In this document: one piece after another, positions 1 to 13,379 of the stretch
How the letters are laid out: every line of letters begins with the position of its first letter
Position numbering within the stretch: position 1 is the stretch's first letter
Assembly: GCF_040802235.1 (NCBI RefSeq)
Contig: NC_133174.1
Span: forward strand, 137,073,213 to 137,137,212
Direction: 5' to 3'
Length of the DNA stretch: 64,000 nucleotides
Source: Manis javanica
Taxonomy: Eukaryota > Chordata > Mammalia > Pholidota > Manidae
Program-made: the position numbers and the translations under genes
The notes under the pieces: generated by a model
Database searches by the model: none
What the model was told of the DNA's origin: nothing
The model's input: only the letters and a program-made list of their open reading frames with translations

Positions 1-383
1 TAAGTCATGTAAAAAATGCTCATTTTCCATGTTAACACTTTAGACTTTTACATATCAACAAAGTGTGAAAAGATCTATGTGCTATTGACCATAGTACAAA
101 AAGCTTATGAGCTCTGGTAGTCAGCTACATTGCTCACATATGACATCTCTCAGTTGCCCATCCCTACCTCCAGCTTTCACTATGAAATAGAAGTTACTAT
201 GGTTGAAAGTTACAATTAACATGTGATTAACATAAGAGACTATATTAGGAGTAAGTGATATTGACAGAGAAATGTAAACTGTATATGCTTTGGTTTTTCA
301 AGGAAAAAAAGAATATATTTCCCTAAAGTGATGGCTCTCAAAATTCTGGTCCGTGGCCCATTAAACTCTAAAACTTCACAATA
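1..383. other. AT-rich sequence, no recognised feature
   Basis: Unique-looking AT-rich DNA before the first L1 fragment. I see no exon, RNA gene or repeat family that I recognise. Confidence 0.5.
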
Positions 384-1290
384 CTAAATACTTCCAAACT
401 CATTGTATGAGGCCAGGATTAATACCAAAACCAGACAAAGACACCACAAAAAGAGAAAATTACAGACCAATATCCCTGATGAATATAGATGCAAAAATAC
501 TCAACAAACTATTAGCAAACCGAATTCAAAAATACATCAGAAAGATCATCCACCATGACCAACGAGGATTTATTCCAGGGATGCAAGGATGGCACAATAT
601 TCGAAAATCCATCAACATCATAAATCACATCAACAAAAAGAAAGACAAAAATCACATGATCATCTCCATAGATGCTGAAAAAGCATTCGACAAAATTCAA
701 CATCCACTCATGATAAAAACTCTCAACAAAACGGGTACAGAGGGCAAGTACCTCAACATAATGAAGGCCATATGTGACGAACCCACAGCCAACATCATAC
801 TAAACAGCGAGGCACTGAAAGCTCTTCCTTTAAGATCGAGAAGAAGACAAAGGATGCCCACTCTCCCCACTTTCATTCAACATAGTTCTGGAGATCCTAG
901 CCTCCAGGAATGAGCCAGGCAGAAAAAGACAAGTACCAAATAATTTCCCTCATTTGTGGAGTGTAACAACAGAGCAAAAACTGAAGGAACAAAACAGCAG
1001 CAGACTTGGACTCCAAGAGTGGACTAGCATTTACAGAAGAGCAGGGGTGGGGGAGGGAGGGAGAAGGGACTGCGGGTAGTATGAATAGTACACAAGGTAT
1101 GGGGGGTTCACAGAGAAGACAGTGTAGCACAGACAAGACAAGTAGTGACTCTGTGGCATCTTACTACACTGATGGACAGTGACTACACTCGGGTATGGGG
1201 GGGGACTTGATGTGGGTGAATGTAGTAACCACAATGTTTTTCATGTGAAACCTTCATAAGAGTGTATATCAATGATACCTTAATAAAAAC
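384..1290 (+). mobile_element. L1 fragment with internal deletion
   Basis: Bases about 384-895 encode the start of the ORF2 reverse transcriptase ([19 protein letters not shown], then [11 protein letters not shown] and [11 protein letters not shown]). At about 895-905 the sequence jumps to the extreme ORF2 C-terminus (SQAEKDKYQ..., stop near 966) and then runs through the 3' UTR to an A-rich end (ccttaataaaaac). The central RT, including the FADD-type active site, and most of the C-terminal domain are therefore missing. It is 5'-truncated and dead. I could not find a convincing target-site duplication. Confidence 0.9.
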
Positions 1291-1832
1291 AATTGACAAT
1301 CCCAAAGAGTTTCAATTATGTGAAAGATTTTCAGTTATGTATTGATACTTAACATAATAAAACTTAAAACCAAGAAAAATTTAAATACATATTAGAATGT
1401 ATCATATGTTAAAAAAGTAATTCCTAGTTTAATTATGAAAACTGTTTTACCATGGAGACCCTTTCCGAGGACATTAGGGACCCTGGGGAAGACTTCTTTT
1501 TTCCTAAAGTGTCAGTCTGCTCCAGAATTTTACAAAAACACAGTAGAGGAAAAAACTGAAACAGAATTTTATTTGTGTTGATTCATAATATATGAGTCTT
1601 AAAAGAAGCTATGAAATGTATTAAAATGTTGGGGAAATTCAAGTTGGATGAAACTACTTTTTGATGAACTATTCAATGTCTTTACCTGAAAGGTTATTCT
1701 TTCTCATCCTTGTAATCAAACTCCATAGCAGAGTTCTGTTGGCTTTATTAGGACTTTGATTATTTAAAAAAAGGTGCCGTATTTATGAAAGAGCTATGGT
1801 TCTTTACAATCATGTTGCCTTCTACATTTATT
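1291..1832. other. AT-rich spacer between two opposed L1s
   Basis: AT-rich DNA separating the plus-strand L1 fragment from the minus-strand L1. No gene or recognisable repeat was seen. Confidence 0.5.
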
Positions 1833-2152
1833 TTTAATTTTTATTAAGGTGTCATTGATATACAGTATTATGAAGGTTTCACACAAGCAACACGGTGGTT
1901 TCTACAACCCCCCCTATTGTCAAGTAACCACCACATACCCCACTATAGTCACTGTCCATCAGTATAGTAAGATACTGTAGAGTCACTACTTGTCTTCTCT
2001 GTGCTATAATGCCTTCCCCGTGCCCCCCCTTAATCCCCTTCTACCTCCCTTCCCACACACCCTCCACAACCCCTTTCCCATTGGTAATCACCAGTCCAAT
2101 CCTGGGTTCCGTGAGACTGCCGCTGTTTCGTTCCTTCAGTGTTACTCTGTTG

Positions 2153-5100
2153 TTATACTCCACAGATGAGTGAAGTCATTTGGTACTTGTCTTTCTCCGC
2201 CTGGCTTATTTCACTGAGCATAATACCCTCTAGCTCCGTCCATGTTGTTGCAAATGGTAGAATTTGTTTTCTTCTTATGGCTGAATAATACTCCATTGTA
2301 TATATGTACCACCTCTTCTTTATCCATTCATCTACTGATGGACACTGAGGTTGCTTCCATTTCTTGGCTACTGTAAACAGTGCTGCGATAAACATAGGGG
2401 TTCATCTGTCTTTTTCAAACTGGGCTCCTGTATTCTTAGGGTAAATTCCTAGAAGTGGAATTCCTGGGTCAAATGGTATTTCTATTTTGAGCATTTTGAG
2501 GAACCTCCATACTGCTTTCCACAATGGTTGAACTAATTTACATTCCCACCAGCAGTGTAGGAGGGTTCCCCTTTCTCAGCATCCTCGCCAGCATTTGTTC
2601 GAAGTTTTCTCTATGTTGGCCATGCTAACTGGTGTGAGGTGACACCTAATTGTGGTTTTAATTTGCATTTCCCTGACAATTATCAATGTGGAGCATCTTT
2701 TCATATGCCTGTTGGCCATCTGAATTTCTCCTTTGGAGAAGTGTCTGCTCAGACCCTCTGCCCATTTTTTAATTGGATTATTATCTTTTCGGTTGTTGAG
2801 GCGCTTGAGCTCTTTATATATTTTGGATGTCAACCCATTATCGGATATGTCATTTATGAATATATTCTCACATACTGTGGAATGCCTTTTTGTTCTACTG
2901 ATGGTGTCCTTTGCTGTATAGAAGCTTTATATTTTAATATGATTCCACTTTTCCTTTTTGTTTTTTTTTTTTACCTTGCCCGGAGAGATATGTTCATGAA
3001 AAAGATGCTCATATTTATATTCAAGAGAGTTTTGCCTATGTTTTCTTCCAAGACTTCCATGGTTTCCTGAAATATATTCAGGTCGTTGACCCATTTCAAG
3101 TTTACTTTTGGTTTTAGAGTTAGACAGTAATCCAGTTTCATTCTCTTACATGTAACTGTCCAGTTTTGCCAACAACAGTTGTTGAAGAGGCTGTCATTAC
3201 CCCATTATATATACATGGCTCCTTTATCATATATTAATTGACCATATATGCTTGAGTTTATATCTGGGCTTTCTATTCTGTTACATTGATCTATGGGTCT
3301 CTTCTTGTGCCAGTACCAAATTGTCTTGATTACTGTGGCTTTTTAGTAGAGCTTGATGTTGGGGAGTGTAATCCCCCCAGCTTTATTCTTCCTTCTAAAG
3401 ATTGCTTTGGCTATTCAGGATCTTTCGTTGGTTCCATGTGAGTTTCAGAACTATTCTAGTTCCTCAAAGAATGCTGTTAGTATTTTGATAGGGATTGCAT
3501 TGAATCCTAGATTGCTTCAGGCAGGATGACCATTTTGACAATATTAATTCTTGTACCCATGAGCATGGGATGCATTTCCATTTATTTGTGTCCTCTTTAA
3601 TTTCTCTCAAGAGTGTCTTGTAGTTTTCAGAGTATAAATCTTTCACTTTCTTGGTTAGGTTTATTCCTAGATATTTTATTCTTTTGATCCAATTGTGAGA
3701 GGTATTGCTTTCCTGATTTCTCTTTCTGCTAGTTCATTGGTAGTGTATAGGAATGCAACTGATTTCTGTGTATTAAGTTTGTATCCTGCATCTTTGCTGT
3801 ATTCCGATATCAGTTCTAGTAGTTTTGGAGTGGAGTCTTTAGGGATTTTTATGTACAATATCATGTCATCTGTAAATAGCGACAGTTTAACTTCTTCTTT
3901 ACCAATCTGGATTCCTTGTATTTCTTTGTTTTCTCTAATTGCCATGGCTAGGACCTCCAGTAGTATGTGGAATAACAGTGGGGAGAGTGGGCATCCCTGT
4001 CTCATTCTCGATCTCAGAGGAAAAGCTTTCAGCTTTTCACTGTTCAGTATGATGTTGGCTGTGGGTTTCTTATATATGGCCTTTATTATGTTGAGGTACC
4101 ATACCCATTTTGTTGAGAGTTTTTATCATGTATGGATGTTGAATTTTGTTGAATGCTTTCTCAGAATCTATGGAGATGATCATGTGGTTTTTGTCCTTCT
4201 TTTTGTTGATGTGGTGGATGATGTTGATGGATTTTCAGATGTTGTACCATCCTTGCATCCCTGGGATGAATCCCACTTGTTCATGGTATATGATCCTCGT
4301 GATGTATTTTTGAATTCGGTTTGCTAATACTTTGTTCAGTATTTTGCATCTATGTTCATCAGGGATACTGGTCTGTAATTTTCTTTTTTGGTGGGGTCTT
4401 CGCCTGGTCTTGGTATTAGTGTAATGTTGGCTTCATAGAATGAGATTGGGAGTATTCCCTCCTCTTCTATTTTTTGGAAAACTTTAGGGAGAATGGGTAT
4501 TACATATTCTCTGTGTGTCTGATAAAATTCCAAGGTAAATCCATCTGGCCCGGGGGTTTTGTTCTTGGGTAGTTTTTTGATTACCACTTCAATTTCTTTG
4601 ATGGTAATTGGTTTGTTTAGATTTTGTGTTTCTTCCTTGGTCAGTCTTGGAAAGTTGTATTTTTCTAGGAAGTTGTCCATTTCTTCTAGGTTTTCCACCT
4701 TGTTAGTATATAGGTTTTCATAGTAGTCTCTAATAATTCTTTGTATTTCTGTTGGGTCCATTGTGATGTTTCCTTTCTCGTTTCTGATTCTGTTGATGTG
4801 TGTTCTCTTTTTCTCTTAATAAGTCTGGCTAGAGGCGTGTCTATTTTGCTTATTTTCTCAAAGAACCAGCTATTGGTTTCATTGATTTTTTTCTATTGTT
4901 TTATTCTTCTCAATTTTATTTATTACTTCTCTGATCTTTATTATGTCCCTCCTTCTGGTGACTTTAGGCCTCATTTGTTTTTCTTTTTCCAATTTTGATA
5001 AGTGTGACATTAGACTATTCATTTGGGTTTGTTCTTCCTTCTTTAAATAGGCCAGGATTGCTATATATTTTCCTCTAAAGACTGCTTTCGCTGCGTCCCA

Positions 5101-5954
5101 CAGAAGTTGGGGCTTTGTGTTGTTGTTGTCATTTATTTTCATATATTGCTGGATCTCCATTTTAATTTGGTCGTTGATCCACTGACTATTTAGGAGCGTG
5201 TTGTTGAGCCTCCATGTGTTTGTGAGCCTTTTTGCTTTCTTTGTACAATTTATTTCTAGTTTTATACCTTTGTGGTCTGAAAACTTGGTTGGTAGAATTT
5301 CAATCTCTTTGAATTAACTGAGGCCCTTTTTACAACCTAGTATGTGGTCTATTCTGGAAAACGTTCCATGTGCACTTGAAAAGAATGTGTATCCTATTGC
5401 TTTTGGGTGGAGACTTGTGTAGATGTCTGTTAGGTTCATCTGTTCTAATGTGTTGTTCAATGCCTCTGTCTCCTTACTTATTTTCTGTTTGGTTATCTGT
5501 CGTTTGGAGTGAGTGGCGTGTTGAAGTCTCCTAGAATGAATGCATTGCATTCCATTTCCCCTTGTAATTGTTAGTGTTTGTTTCACATATGTAGGTGCTC
5601 CTGTGTTGGATGCACAGATATTTCTAATGGTTAGATCCTCTTGTAGGATTGACCCCTTTATCATTATATAATGTGCTTCTTTGTCTTTTGTGACTTTCTT
5701 TGTTTTGAAGTCTATTTTGTCTGATACAAGTACTGCAACACCTGCTTTTTTCTCCCTATTAATTTTATGAAATATCTATTTCCATCCCTTCACTTTTACT
5801 CTGTGTATGTCTTTGGGTTAGAAGTGAGGCTCTTGTAGGCAGCATATAGATGGGTCTTGTTTTTTGTCTATTCAGTGAGTCTATGTCTTCTGATTGGTGC
5901 ATTCAGACCATTCCTATTTAGGGTGATTACTGATAGGTATATACTTTTTGTCAT
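2153..5954 (-). pseudogene. L1 copy A ORF2 (endonuclease and reverse transcriptase), broken
   Basis: The span of ORF2, which in an active L1 encodes an apurinic-type endonuclease, a reverse transcriptase and a C-terminal Cys-rich domain. The start ATG (complement of 5,952-5,954) precedes TKSIYLS-type sequence matching other L1 ORF2 starts in the window. The RT blocks are recognisable: [10 protein letters not shown] near 4,560, [11 protein letters not shown] near 3,990, and an LFTDDM variant of the catalytic FADD motif near 3,880. The stop lies at 2,153-2,155 after LICGV. Several frame changes and stops split it into pieces of about 60-140 codons, so no full protein is made. Confidence 0.88.
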
Positions 5955-6173
5955 TGCAGGCTTTGAATTCGGGTTTACCAAAGGTTCAGGGGTAACTTTC
6001 TTATTATCGACGAGTCTAACGTAACTCACTTAGTATGCCATTACAAACACAACCTGAACGTTCTTCCCCCCCCCACTCCATTCTTTATATATTAGGTATC
6101 ATACTCTGTACTCTTGGTCTATCCCTTTTTATTACCACTGGTGACAGCTACTTAACCTTAGGAACACTTCCAT

Positions 6174-7031
6174 CTATAGCAGTCCCTCCAAAATACACTG
6201 CAGAGATGGTTCGTGGGAAGTAAATTCTCTCAGCTGTTGCTTATCTGGAAATTGCTTAATCCCTCCTTCAAATTTAAACGATAATCTTGCCGGATAAAGT
6301 ATTCTTGGTTTGAGGCCCTTCTGCTTCATGGCATTAAATGCATCATGCCACTCCCTTCTGGCCTGTAAGGTTTCTGCTGAGAAGTCTGATGATAGCCTGA
6401 TGGGTTTTCCTTTGTAGGTGATCTTATTTCACTCTCTGGATGCTTTTAATAGTCTGTCCTTATCCTTGATCTTTGCCATCTTTGCCATTTTAATTATTAT
6501 ATGTCTTGGTGTTGTCTTCCTTGGGTCCCTTGTGTTGGGAGATCTGGGCACCTCCATGGCCTGAGAGACTATCTCCTTCCCCAGATTCGGGAAGTTTTCA
6601 GCAATTACCTCCTCAAAGACACTTTCTATCCCTTTTTCTCTCTCTACTTCTTCTGGTACCCCTATAATACGAATATTGTTCCGTTTGGATTGGTCACATA
6701 GTTCTCTCAGTATTCTTTCATTCTTAGAGATCCTTTATTCTCTCTGTGCCTCAGCTTCTTTATGTTCTTGTTCTCTAATTTCTATTTCATTTATCATCTC
6801 CTCCACTGTATCTAATCTGCTTCTAATACCCTCCATTGCGCTCTTCAACGATTGTATCTCCAACCAGAATTCATTCCTGCATTCTTGAATATTTTTCTGT
6901 ACCTCCATGAGCATGTTAATGAATTTTATTTTGAAATCTCTTTCAGGAAGATTCATGAGGTTGATTTCATTTGAATCTTTCTCAGGTGTACTAATAATTT
7001 CGCTTTGAACCAGGTTCCTTTGATGTGTCAT
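6174..7031 (-). pseudogene. L1 copy A ORF1 (RNA-binding chaperone), broken
   Basis: ORF1 normally makes the trimeric RNA-binding protein of the L1 particle. The start ATG (complement of 7,029-7,031) begins MTHQRNLVQSE, followed by a coiled-coil-like segment (PERDFKIKFINMLMEVQKN...). The frame runs 98 codons and then breaks, although the RRM and C-terminal domain remain recognisable in other frames to the stop at 6,174. The N-terminus differs from the MKRQKN type carried by the plus-strand L1s, so a different ORF1 lineage is represented. Confidence 0.85.
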
Positions 7032-7980
7032 AATTTGTGGTACCCTCTAGCGCCCAGAAGCTGGACTCTCTGGAGCTGCTCAGCCCCTGGAGCAAAGTCG
7101 GGGGTCACAGTGGTGTGGTGTTGATGCTTGGTGGGAGGAAAGAGCTGGTTCCTGCTTCCCGGCTGCTTTGCCTGTCTCCACTGCCAGTATCAGTGGGCTG
7201 AACACACACGTGTAAGCCTCTATGCTTTGTGTTTGTAGCTGCCGTAGGTAGGGCTTCCCTCTGGCTGACCTGACACCAGGGCAGGGGTTGCCCATTTGCG
7301 AGCCTGAGTCAGGTGCAGCTTAGCCGGGAGGACACAGCAGGCTGCTTGTCATGGTGAGGGGCCTTGGAGCTGCATATCCAGTCAGGGGGATTGAGCACCT
7401 GAAGATCGTTTAAGCTCCCAACCTGCTGAGCAGAGTGCACCTGGACAATTTTGTCTCCCTGTCCTTTCTCCTGAGTAGTAAGCTCTGTGTAATCCTTGCC
7501 CCTTCAGCAGCCCTCTTGCTGTTAGGAAGTCTCTCAGGCTGCCCACCCAGATCAGCTGGATATGAATCCCTGTTTTCCACAAGCTGCTGGAATCTCCATC
7601 TCTCCAGGTATTCTGCCTTTCTTAGCTTTCCAACCCCACTAAATCATCAGAGCACCATGCAATGTAGGTTCATGCTCCCAGAGCAGATCTCCAGGGCTCG
7701 GTGTTCAGCAGTCCCAGGCCTCCACTCCCTCCCTGCTCAGTTTCTCTTCCTCCCGCCTGTGAGCTGGGGTGGGGGAAGGGCTTGGACTCCGCCAAGTCCC
7801 AAGTTTAGTATGTTACCCTGTTCCATGAGGTCTGCTCTTTCCTCCAGGTGTATGAAGTCTGGTGCAGCCTTCTTTCCTGTTGCTCTTTCAGGATTAGTTG
7901 TATTAATTATATTTGTGTATTATATATGGTTTTCGGAGGAGATCTCTGTCTCACGTCTCACGCCGCCATCTTTTTCACAA

Positions 7981-10130
7981 GGGTCCGAGTCTTGCTTTTT
8001 TATCTCTTCTGTCACTCTGTCTTTTGATTGGTGCGTTCAGACAATTTACATTTAGGGTGATTATTGATAGATATGTACTTCTTTGCCATTGCAGGCTGGA
8101 TTTGTCATTACCAAAGGTTCAGGGGCAGCTTATTTATTATCAAAAGCCTAACTTAATGTGCTTATTTACACTATCATAAACACAATGTGAAGATTTGTTA
8201 TTCCCTTCTTTTCCTTCCTCCTCCACTCTTTATATGACAGGTGTCATATTGTGTACTCTCTGTGTATCCGTTGACTGACTTTTTGGGTAGCTGATTTAGT
8301 TTTGCATTTGGTTAGCAATTAATTGGTCTATTTCCTTTACTGTGGTCCTATTTTCTCTGGTGACAGCTATTTAGTCTTAGGAGCACATCTAGAGCAGTCC
8401 CTTTAAAATACACTGTAGATATGGTTTGTGGGAGGTAAATACCCTCAACTTTTGCTTATCTGGGAGTTGTTTAATCACTCCTTCAAATGTAAATGATAAT
8501 CTTGCTGGATAAAGTATTTTTGGTTCGAGGCGCTTCTGTTTCATTGCTTTGAATATATCATGCCTCTCCCTTCTGGCCTGTAAGGTTTCTGCCGAGAAGT
8601 CTGATGATAGCCTGATGGGTTTTCCTCTGTAGGTGACCTTTTCTCTCTCTCTGGCTGCTTTTAATAGTCTGTCCTTATCCTTGATCTTTGCCATTTTAAT
8701 TATTATATGTGTTGGTGTCTTCCTTGGGTCCCTTGTGTTGGGACACCTATTGCCTGAGAGACTATTTCCTTCCCCAGATTGGGGAAGTTTTCAGCAATTA
8801 CTTCTTCAAAGACACTTTCTATCCCTTTTTCTTTCTCTTCTTTAGGTACCCCAATAATATAAATATTGTTCCATTTGGCTTGGTCACACAGTTCTCTTAA
8901 TATTCTTTCATTCCTAGAGATCCCTTCTTCTCTCTCTGCATCAGCTTCTCTGTGTTCCTGGTCTCTGATTGCTATTCAATTTACCATCTTCTCTACCTCA
9001 TCGAATCTGCTTTTAAATCCCTCCATGGTATGTTTCATTTCACCTATTTTATTTTTCAACGTGTCTATCTCTGTCTTGAATTCATTCCTTAGATCTTGAA
9101 TTTTTTTTGTAGCTCCATTAGCATGCGTATGACTTTTATTATTTCGAATTCTTTTTCAGGAAGATTGGTTATTTCAGTTTCACTGACTCCTCTTTCTGGT
9201 GGTTGAGGGGTTTTGGATTGAACAATGTTCTTCTGCCCTTTCATAATCCTTGAGTGATGGCAGGGGTCACAGGTAAGCAGTGCCACTGACTACCCAAAGG
9301 AGAGAGCTCTTTGCTGCTTCCCAGCCACAGTGCCTGCCTCCAGTGTCAAGGCCAATAAGCCACACACAGGGAATAGCCTCTGTGTTAAGCCCCTAAGGTG
9401 CATAGGTGGGGCTGCCCTCCAGCCGGCCTGGCACAATGGCAGGGGCTGCAGGTTTGTGCACAGGGGCTGGAAGGGAGGAAGGAGTGGCAGGATGCTTATT
9501 GCGGTGGGGGTCCTTGGGGCTGCGTTGCCAGTCAGGTGCATGGAGCACCTGCAGCTCCTGAAAGTTCCCAACCTGCTGGGCTGAGTGTGCCGGGATGATT
9601 TTCTCCACCTGTTCCTTCTCCTGGGCAGTTAGCTCTGTGTAATCCTTGCCCCTTCAACAGCCCTCTCACTGTTGGGAAGTCTTTCAAAGTGCCCGCCTTT
9701 CTTTTGTCCCAGAGCAGCTGGTTGTGGGAACCTGTTCTCCACATGCAGCTGGAATCTCAGTCTCTGACTTTACTTTTCAAGCCCTCTAATCTCCAGAGCA
9801 CCACGCAATGTGTTTGTGCTCCCAGAGTAGATCTCCAGGGCTGGGTATTTAGCAGTTCTGGGCTTCTACTCCCTCCCCACTCTGTTTCTCTTCCTCCTCC
9901 TGGTGAGCTTCAATGACGGAGTGGTCAGGTCTCGCTGGGTTGTGGCTTTGTTACTTTACCCTTTTCTGGGAGATATTCTCTTTTCCCAGATGTAGACTGG
10001 CTGGTGCCATCTTATTTCTGGTCACTCCTTTAGGATTAGTTGTTATTTGCTGTCTTTTTATATTATATGTGGTTTTGGAAGGAGATTTCTGCCTCACTTC
10101 TCACGTCACCGTCTTTTTTCCAACTGTCTA
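7981..10130 (-). mobile_element. 5' part of a second LINE-1 (copy B)
   Basis: Read right to left this holds an L1 5' UTR (about 9,245-10,130, related to that of copy A), ORF1 (9,244-8,389) and the first part of ORF2 (about 8,095-7,981). The copy stops within the endonuclease region of ORF2, exactly where the 5' end of copy A begins, so its 3' two thirds are absent. An L1 lacking its 3' end cannot have been made by ordinary target-primed insertion. Either copy A inserted into it and the distal part was later lost, or recombination joined two L1s. Confidence 0.87.
8389..9244 (-). pseudogene. L1 copy B ORF1, broken
   Basis: Begins MKGQKNIVQSK (ATG complement of 9,242-9,244) and ends at the stop at 8,389-8,391. 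The C-terminal RNA-binding part is readable (TYRGKPIRLSSDFSAETLQ in the last 101 codons), but the N-terminal frame breaks after about 50 codons. It is closer to the MKRQKN lineage than to copy A. Confidence 0.82.
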
Positions 10131-12229
10131 CATTTATTTTTAAATGCGCTCTTGTCACTTCAGTTAACCTGGTAACCAACTGTTGTTTCTCGTTCACCAA
10201 TGATCCTACACTAATCAAATGTTCCGACTCCCCCCTGACAGCTCTTGCTTTTGCCCTTTTAAAATCAGGTCATACATTAAGAAAAAGAAATCCACCTAAA
10301 CTACCTTGGAGATTTTCCAGAGAATCGCAGGAAAATACAAATTTTTTTTACTTCATTTCATAAAAAAAAAAAATGAGGGCCTTTTTCAAAATAATTAGAT
10401 TTAACATGTTACTATTTTTAAGAATTGTGTGCTAAGAATTGTCAAATCAGGAGAGACATTAAGTTTTCCCTAGGTTCAAATGCATAGGTAAATTGTCAAT
10501 ACATTTCAAAAATGTATATACTTTATGGGAAGTCTCTAGAGGTGTGTAAATTCCCATGCTGTACATGTTTTCTTTTTACCTTCAGCAGAAACACTAATCA
10601 AAACATTTTTGAAATAATTCCATAGATTTTTTTCTATATTCCCCAGAGGCCTAGAGGTACACTGCCTGATAAAACAAAAGAGCATTGCTGGTCATAATTT
10701 TATTTATTATTTAAAATATTCAAGTACAACCATACTTCTTTCTTATTTTGAATCTAGCATCTTCTAGGATAGTAGTTGTCAACTGGGGAGACACATGGCA
10801 TTCTGTAAATAGATTCAGTAACTATTCTATACTTACTGAATCTCTATGATAATCTTAGTATAAAAAATTAGGTCTACTCATTTTCATAAATCAGATACAT
10901 AGATTTATACATAATAAATAGATACAACATTCACAAAATTCTTTGAAAATAGTCTTAATCATCATCGTTAGAGACATGAAATTTGTTCGGCATGGCTTTA
11001 TTACCTTTATTTTACATGCCACAGAAACAACCAAATTACCTCGTTGGTATCATTATTGTTATTAGAACCTTCATCAGATCTCCTGTATTTAACAATTATC
11101 AGTAATTACCCAAATCATTAAGTCTCTGTCAACTGCAGTTTTGTTTTCTTGTGATGCTTGCCCAAAGGCTGTAACATAACCTACAGATCAGAGTTTGTAC
11201 CTTCAACTAAAAAGAACAGATTCTGAGCCTTGTGAAAAAAAAACTACCAGGTGCTTCAAACCATTGACATTTCAGAGGAATAACAGCCTTGGGTAGAAGG
11301 TTCTAAGTTGACATTGCTCTGACAATTTTCAGACCATATCACTGGGCTGAGCAGGATTTCTAGGATTAGTACAAAAATAGATGGAATCGTGAACCCAATG
11401 CTAACAGATCCAATGAAATAGGAACTGATTATATTAAAAATCTGGGAAACCTATAGAAGAAATTCACTCTAATTTCTAAGTATTGCAGATGAAATATGAC
11501 TGATTTCTTAGACTTAGTTTCCTGCCCTTCAGATAGCAAATAGAGGTCTTTAAACATTCAATGTGAGATTTCTCATGAAAACTTCCAGAAAGAACTTAAT
11601 TTTGTGACTTGAGCAATTGTTTAATCCCATATGGCTCCAGGTTTGCAAACAAACTCAAGGAGGCCTATACTGGTAATTAACGGAATTGCTAAATCTATAC
11701 AAAGAAATAAACCCAAAAGCTAACCAGCTTTTCCTGTGACCAACAATAATCTCTGAGATTATGACGATCATCATGGGCTATAGGCTATGAGAAAAAATTC
11801 TGAAAGAATTTGAAATTAACAAAAAAATATTACCACCTAGCACACTCTTCACGGTTATCTGCACCTTTTGTCTTTTTTTCTATACCTCTAATGCAGCTGA
11901 TAGCAGTGCAAATGATTCTTACCAATAAAAATACCAATGAACTTTTCCCTTCAAATGTAATTGATTATTGCTTTGTGGATTTTGACCACTTTTGCATCTA
12001 TTTGTAAATTAATTTGGGCCATCCTGATACCCTACACACACACATGTGTGTGTCTGTTGTTTAATTCTTCTTTGACTTGGAGGTAACATCTTACAACTTC
12101 TCTTGATAATTAATGAATTCAATAAAGTCTTGAAGTTGGGGAGCATAATCTCCTCTGCTTTATTCTGCCTGGAAGGGTTTATTTTTGTTAAATGTCTAAA
12201 AGGATCAGACTTTATTTTGGAGTTACAAA
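10131..12229. other. AT-rich non-coding DNA, no gene recognised
   Basis: About 2.1 kb of AT-rich DNA with no exon I can recognise. The downstream exons expected after the DDX4-like helicase exon at 14.8 kb (the segment after FPEEIQR) were looked for here by eye and not found. Confidence 0.45.
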
Positions 12230-12459
12230 GCAAAAGTGAGGCTAGAATCAGGGAGAGAAGTTAGAAAACTGCAAACAAGCAGAAGGGAACTAAAAAGGAC
12301 CTAAATTAAGGTAGGAAACACAGAAAGAACTAACAAATTTGGAATACTGTAGAGGTTACTTCCAAGTTGACTATTTTTGAAGGGCAGAGAGTTAATGTAG
12401 TGTGAGAGAAGAATCAACGTGACTCAAAGGTTTTTGTCTTATAAAGATCATGACGCAAA
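12230..12459. repeat. Older interspersed repeat interrupted by L1, family uncertain
   Basis: Degenerate, A/G-rich repeat-like DNA that continues beyond the small L1 insertion (to about 13,000). It serves as the target of that insertion. I cannot assign a family. Confidence 0.3.
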
Positions 12460-12642
12460 CATATAGTGAATCTGTGGCATCTTACTACACTGATGGACAG
12501 GGAACGCCTTGGGGTATGGGTGGGGACTTGATAATATGGGTAAATGTAGTAACCACATTGGTTTTTGTTCAACATTATTTTTTAATGTGAAACCTTCATA
12601 AGAGTATATATCAATCATACCTTAATAAAAAGTTAAAAAAAA
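12460..12642 (+). mobile_element. L1 3' UTR fragment with target-site duplication
   Basis: A 5'-truncated L1 consisting only of the 3' UTR end (ctgtggcatcttactacac ... ccttaataaaa) plus an A tail. It is flanked by near-identical repeats at 12,443-12,459 and 12,643-12,660 (aaagatcatgacgcaaa and aaagatcatcatgcgaaa), the signature of target-primed reverse transcription. Confidence 0.88.
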
Positions 12643-12660
12643 AAAGATCATCATGCGAAA

Positions 12661-13379
12661 AAGAAAACTAGAAAGGACAGGGAGAGTTGAACACATTCAA
12701 TTTCGGACATAATGAACAAGAGTTACTGATAATTCATCTAAAAGGAGAAACACTCCCAAAGCCTGGAAGTCAAGAGAGAGATTAGGGATATACAGGTAAT
12801 ACATTCGGAAGTGTTAAAGACGAAGTACCAGCCAGAGACATGGATGCTGCAATGGTTCAGTGAACATGGAGAATGAGCAAAGGGGACTTTAGACCCAATA
12901 ACAGGGAACTTGGAATGTTCAAAAGCAGACAGTGAAGCAAAGGAGTCTCCAGGAACTCAGGAATATAAGCAATTCAAGATCTGGGACTCTACCTTGTTGA
13001 CCATTCAATAAGGCTCATAAGAAGTCCTCAGCAAGTATTACTGACTGATGGCAGTACACATTCGTCACTGTGGCTGGGCAATATCCAAATACTTCCCTAG
13101 TTCAGGGGAAATCAAAAAGTAGATAGGCAGCAGGAATATTACCTACTGTTTAGGTAGGCAGTTACCTAATATTAATCACCAAAGACGATAATGGGAATGT
13201 GGACATCTCATTTCAAACTTATGACACCATTTAAATATAAGAAATTACACTTTATGAAGCACTAAGAAAAAAACCCCTGCCAAGTAACTGAATGCTTTCT
13301 TATGATTTAGACTTTTTCCTCAGTAAAGAGCTCTGTTGAACTTTACAAGAAGACTCTTCAAATCATCTATCTAGCAAAA
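12661..13379. other. Non-coding DNA, partly old repeat
   Basis: Continuation of the older repeat-like DNA and unique sequence. No gene was seen. Confidence 0.4.

Larger units (their letters stand above)
1833..7980 (-). mobile_element. Near-full-length LINE-1 (copy A), inactive
   Basis: A roughly 6.1-kb L1 read right to left: GC-rich 5' UTR (about 7,032-7,980, beginning with a gatggcggc-type start), ORF1 (7,031-6,174), ORF2 (5,954-2,153), then a 3' UTR ending in A-rich sequence at about 1,833. Order, spacing and ORF2 span (about 3.8 kb) fit a complete L1. Both reading frames are interrupted, so it is not autonomous. Its 5' end directly abuts ORF2 sequence of a second minus-strand L1. Confidence 0.92.

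Noticed and set aside
3695-4327. 210-codon plus-strand open frame at 3.7-4.3 kb
   Set aside because: Complement of L1 copy A ORF2; not an independent gene.
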